From an uncultured Clostridia bacterium (GTDB taxonomy: Bacteria; Bacillota; Clostridia; Oscillospirales; Acutalibacteraceae): a stretch of 25,547 bases of DNA. How positions within the stretch are numbered: position 1 is the first letter of the stretch; every line of letters begins with the position of its first letter. The stretch is taken from assembly GCA_937919155.1 (NCBI GenBank), contig CALFPM010000105.1, positions 1-25,547 of the forward strand. The letters are read 5' to 3'. Shown one piece after another: positions 7,731 through 14,586 of the stretch. Below the pieces are notes generated by a model that was not told the origin of the DNA, did no database searches, and saw nothing but the letters and a program-made list of their open reading frames with translations. Position numbers and translations under genes: made by a program.

Positions 7731-8569
7731 TACCTTGCACCTCGACTTTGCTTTCTTTCCAGATACTTTGCATAATACTCACAAGCCTTGATTATGAACT
7801 CCTGCATCTGTCTTTCATCGGACTTCGGAGAATATTTCTGCAACCGTTCCATAGACATCTTGAACATCGGCTTTTGGTTAGCTTTCTCTTCGTTCATAAT
7901 TGCTTTTATTGAGTTTTCGGTCAGTTCTTCCGATTGGAATAGTTTCCGAATTCTGTTTGCCTGAGAATATGAGGGGGTACATTCCGTTTCTTTTATTTCA
8001 TTCAGCAGTATTCTCTGAGTGCTTTTATCAAGATATGAAAGTTCAACAGCAACGGAAAATGCGATTTTGTTTTCATCAACCATAGTAAGCAGTTCGGGGA
8101 TTAGCATAGTCAGACGAATATATCGCTGTACCTGTCTGCCGCTGTCGGTGTCGGAAACGCTTTCTCTGGACTTATGGACAGCTTGTCCACAAGTTAAATC
8201 TGTCCTCTTTCCTTGTGCTTTCATAGCATCAAGCTTCAGTTTGTATGCCATAGCTTTTTCACTCGGTAAAATATGTTCTCTGTGCAGGTTACTGTCAACC
8301 AGCATAATCATCGCTTCTTCTCTGCTTACGTCACAAACGGTAACGGGTACTGTTTCAAGATTCAGCATACGGGCAGCGTGTAATCTGCGGTGTCCCGAGA
8401 CTACTTCAAACTTACCTTTCTCATCCGTAGCTCTGACAATCAGGGGTGAGATAATCCCGTTCTCGCTTATACTGTCAAGCAGAGATTCCAATTCTTCTCC
8501 CTCACGGATTCGGTAAGGATTTTCATTAAACGGTATAAGATTGTTGATATTTACTTTTTCAATTTTCAT
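7730..8569 (-). CDS. ParB/Spo0J-like partition protein
   Basis: This 279-residue protein has the ParB N-terminal nuclease-like/CTPase fold. It shows NLIPFNENPYR, then a VSGHRRLHAA box (57-66) where chromosomal ParB has GERR, then LVDSNLHREHILPSEKA (90-106). The helix-turn-helix part follows (GRQVQRYIRLTMLIPELLTMV), and a charged C-terminal segment. Such proteins are common in conjugative and mobilisable elements of Clostridia without a ParA partner, and none is seen here. The start ATG 8569 has AAAGGAG upstream and overlaps the previous stop as ATGA. It may stabilise the circular form or bind sites near the transfer region. The three tandem repeats at 9387-9600 are possible targets, which is inference. 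Confidence 0.85.
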   Translation of the reverse strand: MKIEKVNINNLIPFNENPYRIREGEELESLLDSISENGIISPLIVRATDEKGKFEVVSGHRRLHAARMLNLETVPVTVCDVSREEAMIMLVDSNLHREHILPSEKAMAYKLKLDAMKAQGKRTDLTCGQAVHKSRESVSDTDSGRQVQRYIRLTMLIPELLTMVDENKIAFSVAVELSYLDKSTQRILLNEIKETECTPSYSQANRIRKLFQSEELTENSIKAIMNEEKANQKPMFKMSMERLQKYSPKSDERQMQEFIIKACEYYAKYLERKQSRGAR

Positions 8570-8898
8570 AATTTGACTCCTTTCTTTTTCTTACGCTTTC
8601 TGCCGTAAGATACATAATTTGCGTTTCTTAAATTGCGTATAGTTTCAAACACAAGATTTGACGTTTCTTTTGCTTCGGTTACTTGGAACATCAAAGCACC
8701 CATATCTGTTGCGAGCTTTCTTAAAACAGAGAGAAGCTGCACACAATCATCCGAAGGCTTTTCCTGAATCGGATAACCCTCAACGATAATGCGTATCATC
8801 TTTTCCTTGGAGAATATGCTTTTACTTGCCATAGCATTGATACGGTCAAATTCCTTGTTTTTAACTCTTACTGCAATTCTGTTATTTCTGTTTCTCAT
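8566..8898 (-). CDS. MobC-like ribbon-helix-helix protein (second)
   Basis: This small basic protein has 110 residues. Its N-terminus (NRIAVRVKNKEFDRINAMA) looks like the beta strand and first helix of a ribbon-helix-helix DNA-binding fold. A helical middle (CVQLLSVLRKLATDMGAL) and a highly basic tail (GRKRKKKKG) follow. This layout fits MobC-type relaxosome accessory proteins, which bind oriT and help the relaxase nick. It starts at ATG 8898 behind AGGAG, overlaps the upstream RHH gene by 17 nt, and couples to the ParB-like gene through ATGA. The exact family is uncertain. Confidence 0.6.
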   Translation of the reverse strand: MRNRNNRIAVRVKNKEFDRINAMASKSIFSKEKMIRIIVEGYPIQEKPSDDCVQLLSVLRKLATDMGALMFQVTEAKETSNLVFETIRNLRNANYVSYGRKRKKKKGVKL

Positions 8899-9217
8899 GG
8901 TTAATCTCCTTTGTTAATTCATCATTGATTTTTGTCATAAGTATTTGTGTATCCCGAATAACTTTTCTGAACATCGGGACATCAAGAACCTTGCTGTGCC
9001 AGGCACGGTCAGCAATAACTCTGAAACGTTCAACAAGCTCGAATGCTTCGTTGGTTAGCTCAACATAGTTAATATTTACTGTTGGTTTCATAACCGTTTC
9101 ATTGATACATCGTCGAACATACTGTGAGCGAGTTATTCCTGCCAAGTCTGCTTCTTCATCAAGGTCATTTAATTCTTCATCATTCAGATAGAAGAATATT
9201 ATTTTAGTGTATTTCAT
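8882..9217 (-). CDS. MobC-like ribbon-helix-helix protein (first)
   Basis: This 111-residue protein is first in the leftward operon. ATG 9217 (MKYTKIIFFYLNDEEL) is chosen because AAAGGAGG sits 5 nt upstream; the frame remains open further out without a ribosome site. A strand (KIIFFYLND) followed by two helices (EELNDLDEEADLAG-ITRSQYVRRCI) is a ribbon-helix-helix fold, as in MobC and CopG-type proteins. The C-terminal half is helical. The position beside an oriT-like palindrome supports a role in DNA transfer or in repressing the operon. No relaxase gene accompanies it in the window. Confidence 0.6.
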   Translation of the reverse strand: MKYTKIIFFYLNDEELNDLDEEADLAGITRSQYVRRCINETVMKPTVNINYVELTNEAFELVERFRVIADRAWHSKVLDVPMFRKVIRDTQILMTKINDELTKEINHEKQK

Positions 9218-9239
9218 TTCTACCTCCTTTCTACGGGTA

Positions 9240-9300
9240 TTAGGGGTGCCCCTAACAAGTGGAATTTGTATGCACAAATTCAGTGCTTGCTAAGACTAAC
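9240..9300. other. oriT-like palindromic region upstream of the mob genes
   Basis: Two palindromes lie side by side: TTAGGGG-TG-CCCCTAA (9240-9255) and GAATTTGT-ATGC-ACAAATTC (9262-9281). They are followed by CAGTGCTTGCTAAGAC. An inverted repeat next to a short unpaired stretch, immediately upstream of MobC-like genes, is the usual layout of an origin of transfer. No nic sequence is recognised with certainty. The site may equally be an operator for the ribbon-helix-helix proteins. Confidence 0.4.
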
Positions 9301-9301
9301 G

Positions 9302-9327
9302 CCACGGAAAATTCGTGGTTTTGTTTT
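9302..9327 (+). terminator. Small hairpin with T-rich tail
   Basis: A 5-bp stem (CCACG / CGTGG) with a 7-nt loop is followed by TTTTGTTTTG on the plus strand. It is a weak rho-independent terminator candidate facing the intergenic region. No plus-strand gene precedes it. Confidence 0.4.
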
Positions 9328-9386
9328 GCCTTTCGGCTGGTACTAAATCATAGACATCAACTCCTTGTTTTTTAATGAAGAGAAAA

Positions 9387-9600
9387 ATACCCTTCATTAT
9401 GTATGAACTGGGAGAGGGCAAATTGTAGGGTGTTTTGCGAAAAAATTTAAAATACCCTTCACTTATTTGCACTGGGAGAGGGCAAAATTACACCCTGATT
9501 CCGAAATATTTACAAAGAATTCAAAAAGTCCTCTCATTATGTTTGCACTGGGAGACCCCGAATTCGGCATCATTTTCGAAAAGTTTTTTAAAAATATTTT
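9387..9600 (+). repeat. Three tandem ~65-75-bp direct repeats
   Basis: Three diverged units abut at 9387-9451, 9452-9526 and 9527-9600. Each opens with a form of ATACCCTTCATTATGTTTGC, continues ACTGGGAGAGGGC, and ends with an A/T-rich TTCCGAAAAATTT-like segment. The core TTGCACTGGGAGA is identical in units 2 and 3 and nearly so in unit 1. They lie in a non-coding stretch between the mob/recombinase operon and the sigma-factor operon. They could be iterons or protein-binding sites (ParB-like, recombinase or relaxosome proteins) or repeated small RNA elements. Confidence 0.7.
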
Positions 9601-9604
9601 TGTA

Positions 9605-9676
9605 ACGGCAAAAGTGCCGTCACAATTTCAATAATCATTCCGTGTTATCTGTAGGATGACGGCAGATTTGCCGTCA
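9605..9676. repeat. Pair of near-identical hairpins
   Basis: ACGGCA-AAAG-TGCCGT (9605-9620) and TGACGGCA-GATT-TGCCGTCA (9657-9676) are both followed by CACAA. The two copies share the stem and the downstream bases but differ in the loop, a sign that the stem is conserved as structure. They fall between the tandem repeats and the sigma-factor promoter region. Confidence 0.55.
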
Positions 9677-10033
9677 CAAAATACTTTCCGACAATAAAAA
9701 ATGCCCTCTCGAAAACCGGGAAGGCTAAGAAGAACCGCACCCGAAAGTGTGGTTCAAATGTTAAATTAATTGAATGACTACTTTTGAAACGCTGAAAAGT
9801 TTTTCGAATAATGAGATAAGCTTTTGGAAGAAAACTGCTTTTCTTGATTAGTGTCATTAACAAGATTGTATAACAACAAAATAGTTTTTTCTTCATTTGA
9901 TGTGAAAGGGAAAACAACGCTTTTTACATCACACTATGATTTGCATTTTTAACTTAATTTTTGAAATAAAACCTGACGATTATGTATTCTAAACCACAAT
10001 GTTGCATAATAGGTAGCAAAAACAATATTGTTG
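9677..10033. other. AT-rich non-coding stretch
   Basis: No convincing gene is present. One hairpin stands out: GAACCGCAC-CCGAAA-GTGTGGTTC at 9732-9755, a 9-bp stem with one G-U pair. A 90-residue minus-strand frame at 9645-9917 has no ribosome site or protein-like composition and is not called. Confidence 0.5.
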
Positions 10034-10042
10034 TGGTATAAT
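10034..10042 (+). promoter_or_regulatory. Extended -10 promoter candidate
   Basis: TGGTATAAT is an extended -10 (TGnTATAAT). The bases 17 bp upstream (TAGCAA) are a poor -35, which extended -10 promoters tolerate. It could give housekeeping, sigma-A transcription of the sigma-factor operon from ~190 nt upstream, providing a basal level before the cognate promoter at 10187 is used. Confidence 0.45.
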
Positions 10043-10186
10043 TATTTAACTTGAAAATATACTTTTTAAATATGAAGTTTTTGTGAATTCTTGAAAATCC
10101 AGAGTAACATTTGCCGATTTTTGTCATAAGTATATATGAGGATTTTTGCTTTTCAAAAAGACCATAAAAATTTTCAAAAAAGCGTA

Positions 10187-10230
10187 CCCTGTTTGCTGAT
10201 TTTATGTGTTGTAATATAGCGGGGTAAAAA
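10187..10230 (+). promoter_or_regulatory. ECF-type promoter of the sigma/anti-sigma operon (P1)
   Basis: The block CCCTGTTTG (10187-10195) through TATGTGTTGTA (10203-10213) and then, after 8 nt, GGGTAAAAA (10222-10230) recurs almost unchanged at 11542-11585. In the first 27 nt, 25 are identical, and the spacing to GGGTAAAAA is the same. Such a long match before a sigma gene and before a second operon is what an autoregulated alternative-sigma promoter looks like. It has no TATAAT. CCCTGTTT is the likely -35 side and GTGTTGTA the likely -10 side. Confidence 0.75.
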
Positions 10231-10239
10231 GGAGTAACA

Positions 10240-10806
10240 ATGTTAGCTTTTTATTTAAGTCTTATAGACAACGAGAATGACCGCCAGCTGTTCGAAAAAA
10301 TATATTATGCTCACAGAAAGCAAATGTTTACTATCGCTTTTGCAATTCTTGAAAATGAAAACGACGCAGAAGATTTAATACATGATGTTTTTTGTAATAT
10401 TGCCGAAAAACACATACACACACTTCAAAACATAAAAAGCGAGCAAGACATAAAAAATTATCTACTCAAAGCGACAAAAAATTCCGCATTAAACAAAAAG
10501 AGAGATACTAAACCGCATATATTGCTTCACGAAAGCGAATATACGCTTAACAAGGATGATTTGAACGATAATGAGTTTCTTGATATGATTTGCAACAACA
10601 TATCTTATCAAGAGGTTTTATCCGCAATAAGAAGTCTTGATAAAAAATATGAAGATGTTCTTTATCTTCATTTTGTCATCGGTATGACAGTTCCTGAAGT
10701 TGCCGAACATTTAGAACGAAACAAGCAGACGGTTAAAAAGCAATTATTAAGAGGTAAAATACTTTTGTTAGAAAAGCTTTCAATTAACGGAGGAGTCACT
10801 TTATGA
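10240..10806 (+). CDS. ECF-type RNA polymerase sigma factor
   Basis: This 188-residue sigma-70 family protein contains only regions 2 and 4, as in ECF sigma factors. Region 2 spans about residues 20-85 with the core-binding motif DAEDLIHDVF (42-51). Region 4 spans about 120-175, with a helix-turn-helix at MTVPEVAEHLERNKQTVKKQLLRGK that would read the -35 element. ATG 10240 follows AGGAG with a 5-nt spacer. The stop overlaps the next ATG as ATGA, the classic coupling of a sigma factor to its anti-sigma factor. Its promoter block is shared with the downstream exported-protein operon, so those genes are the probable regulon. It lies within the AT-rich mobile element. Confidence 0.9.
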   Translation: MLAFYLSLIDNENDRQLFEKIYYAHRKQMFTIAFAILENENDAEDLIHDVFCNIAEKHIHTLQNIKSEQDIKNYLLKATKNSALNKKRDTKPHILLHESEYTLNKDDLNDNEFLDMICNNISYQEVLSAIRSLDKKYEDVLYLHFVIGMTVPEVAEHLERNKQTVKKQLLRGKILLLEKLSINGGVTL

Positions 10807-11468
10807 CAAGAGAAGAATTGTTTAATGCTTTTCGAGAGGTTGCATCGGAAGAATTCGCTTATATTCCCAACGAGGAAGATATAGAGTATGAGTTTTCCGA
10901 GCGCTTTAATAAGAAGATGGATAAACTTTTAAAAAAGATTGAACGCAACTGCACCTATACGTCAGTCAGTACCAAAAGAAGAATTGTAACTGTTGTAGCG
11001 GCAATTTTAATAATATTTGCCGGTTTGATGAGTGTAAGTGCTATTAGAGAACCTATTGTGATTTTTGTTCTTGAATTTTTTGAAGAGCATATTGATTTTG
11101 GCTTTTGGGGAGATATTTCACAAGAAATTGAATATGAGTACAGTTTTTCTAAAATTCCGGAGGGATTTGAATTAGCAACCCAAACAAGCGATTATGATAT
11201 TGTATATTATGAATATAAAAACGAAACTACCGGAGATGAGATTGTTTTCACTCAAACAATTACAGATGGATTGTCTTTAAGTGTAGATAACGAACATGGA
11301 AAAACATCGGTTGAACAAATTGGAGAGACACAAGTTTTTCTTTATGATGGAATAGAGCAAGATTACTTTCAAGCTAATTGGATATCTGAAAAATATTCAT
11401 TAGTTTTGATATATTACGGTGATATAGAAAAAGAAGCATTTTTAGAGTTGGTTAAATCAATAAAATAA
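10803..11468 (+). CDS. Membrane anti-sigma factor with DUF4367 sensor domain
   Basis: This 221-residue single-pass membrane protein is coupled to the sigma gene. The cytoplasmic N-terminus (about 1-58) is helical and charged and would hold the sigma factor. One membrane segment follows at about 61-80. The extracytoplasmic C-terminus (about 112-221, from YSFSKIPEGFELATQ) matches the DUF4367 family, commonly found on anti-sigma-like proteins next to ECF sigma genes in Firmicutes. No zinc-binding HxxxCxxC anti-sigma motif is seen. The inferred role is to hold the sigma factor inactive until an external signal reaches the outer domain. The signal is unknown. A terminator follows the gene. Confidence 0.8.
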   Translation: MTREELFNAFREVASEEFAYIPNEEDIEYEFSERFNKKMDKLLKKIERNCTYTSVSTKRRIVTVVAAILIIFAGLMSVSAIREPIVIFVLEFFEEHIDFGFWGDISQEIEYEYSFSKIPEGFELATQTSDYDIVYYEYKNETTGDEIVFTQTITDGLSLSVDNEHGKTSVEQIGETQVFLYDGIEQDYFQANWISEKYSLVLIYYGDIEKEAFLELVKSIK

Positions 11469-11474
11469 GGTTTT

Positions 11475-11501
11475 AAAGCAGTCGTTTTTGGCTGCTTTTT
11501 T
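11475..11501 (+). terminator. Terminator of the sigma/anti-sigma operon
   Basis: A 9-bp stem (AAAGCAGTC / GGCTGCTTT, one G-U pair) with a 6-nt loop runs into a T-rich tail, 7 nt after the anti-sigma stop. It separates the regulators from the exported-protein operon, which has its own promoter copy. Confidence 0.8.
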
Positions 11502-11541
11502 GTTTCTTTGAGAATATTTTAAAATTCCAAAAAAATTTGTC

Positions 11542-11585
11542 CCCTGTTTGATGTTTTTATGTGTTGTATTTGTAAAGGGTAAAAA
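11542..11585 (+). promoter_or_regulatory. ECF-type promoter of the exported-protein operon (P2)
   Basis: This is the second copy of the block at 10187-10230. CCCTGTTTG (11542-11550), TATGTGTTGTA (11558-11568) and GGGTAAAAA (11577-11585) occur at the same spacing. Flanking A-rich sequence upstream is also similar (CAAAAAA). It lies 28 nt before the first codon of the small exported protein and just after a terminator, so it is well placed to drive the three exported-protein genes under the element's own sigma factor. Confidence 0.75.
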
Positions 11586-11612
11586 TATCAAAAAAGAAAG
11601 AGGTTGATGACA

Positions 11613-12062
11613 ATGAAAAAATACACCCTTAAAAAATTAATTTCTCTCATTATGGCAAATGTTTTTCTTCTGCTTATTGTTTTTGTTCCTGCAAAAGCGG
11701 CAGTACAAGATGATATCGCACCCTGTTACAACAATGTTGTATCAGTAAGTAGTATGGCATCGGTTTCAAGCACAGGAGTTCTCAAAGTAACCAATAGTTA
11801 CAATGGGAATAGTTCGGTAACAACAAAAGCCATTATTACAACCTATATTGAGAAAAAAACATTGGGTATTTTTTGGAGAAGGGTTGATATTGGGCAAACT
11901 GATGATGAATGGGTTGATACCATATATAACTACAAATACTCAGGCTCTCATTCAGTTCAGTTGCCTTCAACCGGTACATATCGCGTAACCGTTGAATATG
12001 TTATTTACGGCTCAGGTGGCTCAGCTGATACTATCACTAAAAAAATCGAGAAAAGCTATTGA
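11613..12062 (+). CDS. Small secreted beta-rich protein (DUF6147-like)
   Basis: This 149-residue exported protein starts at ATG 11613 (MKKYTLKKLI), 9 nt after AAGAGG. Upstream TTG 11604 and ATG 11607 are too close to that site. A signal peptide is clear: a basic N-terminus, hydrophobic residues 9-25, and AKA-A cleavage near residue 29. The mature part is rich in Ser, Thr, Tyr and Val with alternating hydrophobics (GVLKVTNSYNGNSSVTTKAIITTYIE), suggesting a single beta-sandwich domain. It recalls small secreted Clostridia proteins of the DUF6147 type, but that is tentative. It is first in the operon controlled by P2 and may be a surface binding protein or a partner of the protease. Confidence 0.75.
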   Translation: MKKYTLKKLISLIMANVFLLLIVFVPAKAAVQDDIAPCYNNVVSVSSMASVSSTGVLKVTNSYNGNSSVTTKAIITTYIEKKTLGIFWRRVDIGQTDDEWVDTIYNYKYSGSHSVQLPSTGTYRVTVEYVIYGSGGSADTITKKIEKSY

Positions 12063-12150
12063 TTATCTATAATCAAAATAAAATGAAAGCGGTGATTCCA
12101 ATGTGGATAACACATTAAAAAAGTATGATTTTAAAAAAGGAGAATTAAAT

Positions 12151-14550
12151 ATGATTAATTTTAAGACAATGAAAATAATAAATCGTTTGCTTTCGCTAAT
12201 TCTTACTCTTGTATTATGTTTAACATCGTTGTCACCACAGATTTTTGCTGTTAAAGACGAAGAAACAAGTACACAATCAATTAATAGTAATTCTTCTGAG
12301 CACAAAGATAATAGTGGTCAAAAAAAGTACATTATTAAAACAAAAAACGAAGCAAAGGCCGAATTAGTGATTTCAAGAAATTCAGGCAAAGGAAAAAAAC
12401 TTGGTCATACAAAGAACTTACTTGCAACAGAACTTTCTGATGCACAAGCAAACGAATTAGCCTCAGATCCGAATGTCTTATACATTGAAGAAGACTTTAT
12501 TTTATCAGCTAATGAAGCTGCAGCTTCTACAATTAACGAAAACACTGAATGGAATATTGAAGCAATTGGCACAAATGAAGCGCATTGTATGGGTTATTCC
12601 GGATTAGGCATAAAAGTTGCAGTTTTGGATAGTGGATTAGATAAGTGGTTATCTGTAAATGTAAATGGTGCAATTGATTTAGTTATGGAAAACGGCGAAG
12701 AAGATACTGATGATTTAACTGGACATGGAACCGCTGTTTCAAGTATTATTTCAGCACCATTTGACAATGAAGAACTTATCGGTGTGGCTCCTAATGCCGA
12801 ATTGTTTGTTATAAAAGTACTGGACAGCCAAAACTCATCTCCAGTAAGTAGGGTAATAGAAGGAATTGATTGGTGTATAGAAAATGACATTGATGTTATA
12901 AATTTAAGCTTTGGAACTGGCAATTATTCTATGTCACTAAACGAGAAAATTCAAGAAGCAACACAAAAAGGATTGATTATAGTATCTTCAGCAGGAAATA
13001 ACGGAGAAACTGGTGGCTTGCAATATCCTGCCAAATATGATAATGTAATCGCAGTAGCGTCAGTTGGTGCAGATATGCAACGAGTAGATAGTTCTGCAAC
13101 GGGCGAAGGCTTAAGTGTAGCTGCTCCTGGGGACCAGATAAGTACAATGGGTTTGTTTGGAGGAAATTCTATAGTTTCAGGAACCAGTTTCGCTGCGGCA
13201 CATATAACCGGCGTTGTTGCAATTCTTCTTGAAAAAAATCCAAATGCTTCTCCTGAATTCATTCACGCATTAATTAAGGCTAGTTCTAAACCTTTGGGTG
13301 AACCGATTGAGTATGGTGCAGGATTAGTTGACTTATCTTATGCGTTAGAAATTTATGATGAATTTGCAGTAAACTTTAATAATCATGATTGGCAATCACC
13401 GTTAAATACCGGTATTGTTTCCGATGTATCAGATAAAGTAAATTATGTAAACGGATTGTGGGGAGGAACAAATCATGATATCATAATCAATGGCTTACCT
13501 AATAGCACTAGTGGTGATATTGCTTTTGTAAAAAAAGTTGCAAGAACAATGGATAATGATGCTGACTTTCAAGGTAAAAATTTCCCGCAAATCCATGTTC
13601 ATCCTGGTCACAATTATGTATCCACAGCAAGATTCTTATATCATGTAATTAGATATTATTGGGGGCTCAGCACAACCAATGTAATGTCGACTAAGCCTGC
13701 TTATATGGGAGATGAATGGTCAGACATAAAAAGCGATCTAAATACCCTTTTCAAGAAAACAATTAGTGATCGTACAGGTAGCACAAATAACGAAAAAGGA
13801 TGGATGGCTATGGGCGCACTAGCCCATTTGATCGGTGACATATATGCTCACGCATCTATTGTTACAACAGATGCTTTGGGTAGTTTTAATTTAAGCCATT
13901 TTATTAGTGGAATAGCCCCCGGCACTGATAATTATCATCCGACAACAAACAATGTAAAAAACGACAACAGAATTATGCATGAACATTTACACACCAATTT
14001 ATACCATTTTGTTTCTAATAGTTTTACTAATTTGCAAATTCCTTATCGTTGTAGATGTTTTAATTGCTTTAAACGTGCAGTAAATTTAGGGGTTGTAACT
14101 TCAATAAAAATCCAAACATTTTATAATGATAATGTAACTCAAGGAGGATCGTTATATGAGGATAACGCTAACTTTATGCCCAGAAGATTAACGAAGTCAT
14201 CATCATATTTTACTCACCTTGTTACAGAACTAAAAGCAAATAGAGCTTTCCCAATGAGAGCGATGTCAACAACAGATTTCAAACTTGAGAGATTTATCGA
14301 ATATTCATGTTGCAACGGAGAAAATACGGCAAGCGTTAAATCATGGAGTGATCTTTCTGCACAAATGAATCGGTCTACTTTGTTGTGTAATAACGGCAAT
14401 TGTAATATGCATAGTGGAAGTAATACTTGCCTTTGTAAGGCTCACAAAACAGCTCTTCCAGGAACTCAAATAGCCAATCCGTTAGCTAGAAATAACTTTG
14501 GACATTATGTAAATAAAAACTTTTCTTCGACATGTTCTTACACTCTTTAA
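12151..14550 (+). CDS. Secreted subtilase fused to zinc phospholipase C-like domain
   Basis: This 799-residue exported protein starts at ATG 12151, preceded by AAGGAG; a GTG at 12103 lies in the same frame but upstream of that site. The signal peptide ends near A33. An I9-type propeptide follows (about 60-125, KKYIIKTKNEAKAELV). The subtilisin-like S8 domain (about 130-405) has its triad at D160 (VAVLDSGLD), H192 (GHGTAV) and S346 (GTSFAAAH; the usual proline is Ala). Residues ~430-720 are not subtilase. Pieces resemble zinc-dependent phospholipase C in order: LWGGTNHDIII (W437, H442), HVHPGH (H482-H487), AHLIGDIYAH (H559, D563, H567) and HEHLH (610-614). The last ~170 residues hold 10 cysteines. 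The subtilase call is firm; the second domain is inferred. Confidence 0.85.
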   Translation: MINFKTMKIINRLLSLILTLVLCLTSLSPQIFAVKDEETSTQSINSNSSEHKDNSGQKKYIIKTKNEAKAELVISRNSGKGKKLGHTKNLLATELSDAQANELASDPNVLYIEEDFILSANEAAASTINENTEWNIEAIGTNEAHCMGYSGLGIKVAVLDSGLDKWLSVNVNGAIDLVMENGEEDTDDLTGHGTAVSSIISAPFDNEELIGVAPNAELFVIKVLDSQNSSPVSRVIEGIDWCIENDIDVINLSFGTGNYSMSLNEKIQEATQKGLIIVSSAGNNGETGGLQYPAKYDNVIAVASVGADMQRVDSSATGEGLSVAAPGDQISTMGLFGGNSIVSGTSFAAAHITGVVAILLEKNPNASPEFIHALIKASSKPLGEPIEYGAGLVDLSYALEIYDEFAVNFNNHDWQSPLNTGIVSDVSDKVNYVNGLWGGTNHDIIINGLPNSTSGDIAFVKKVARTMDNDADFQGKNFPQIHVHPGHNYVSTARFLYHVIRYYWGLSTTNVMSTKPAYMGDEWSDIKSDLNTLFKKTISDRTGSTNNEKGWMAMGALAHLIGDIYAHASIVTTDALGSFNLSHFISGIAPGTDNYHPTTNNVKNDNRIMHEHLHTNLYHFVSNSFTNLQIPYRCRCFNCFKRAVNLGVVTSIKIQTFYNDNVTQGGSLYEDNANFMPRRLTKSSSYFTHLVTELKANRAFPMRAMSTTDFKLERFIEYSCCNGENTASVKSWSDLSAQMNRSTLLCNNGNCNMHSGSNTCLCKAHKTALPGTQIANPLARNNFGHYVNKNFSSTCSYTL

Positions 14551-14586
14551 ATATTATAGTTTGGATGTAATTCAACGAGGTGAAAT

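Noticed and set aside
9387..9600. CRISPR-like array
   Set aside because: Only three diverged, abutting long units, no short identical repeats with spacers, and no cas genes.
9732..9755. Group II intron domain V (GAACCGCAC-CCGAAA-GTGTGGTTC)
   Set aside because: Too short and lacks the AGC triad and the bulge of domain V; no reverse transcriptase nearby.
9645..9917. 90-residue minus-strand open frame in the intergenic region
   Set aside because: No ribosome site, composition reflects AT-rich DNA, and it crosses hairpins; no family resemblance.
12103..12150. GTG start for the subtilase gene
   Set aside because: The ribosome site AAGGAG lies downstream of it and fits ATG 12151, which also gives a normal signal peptide.
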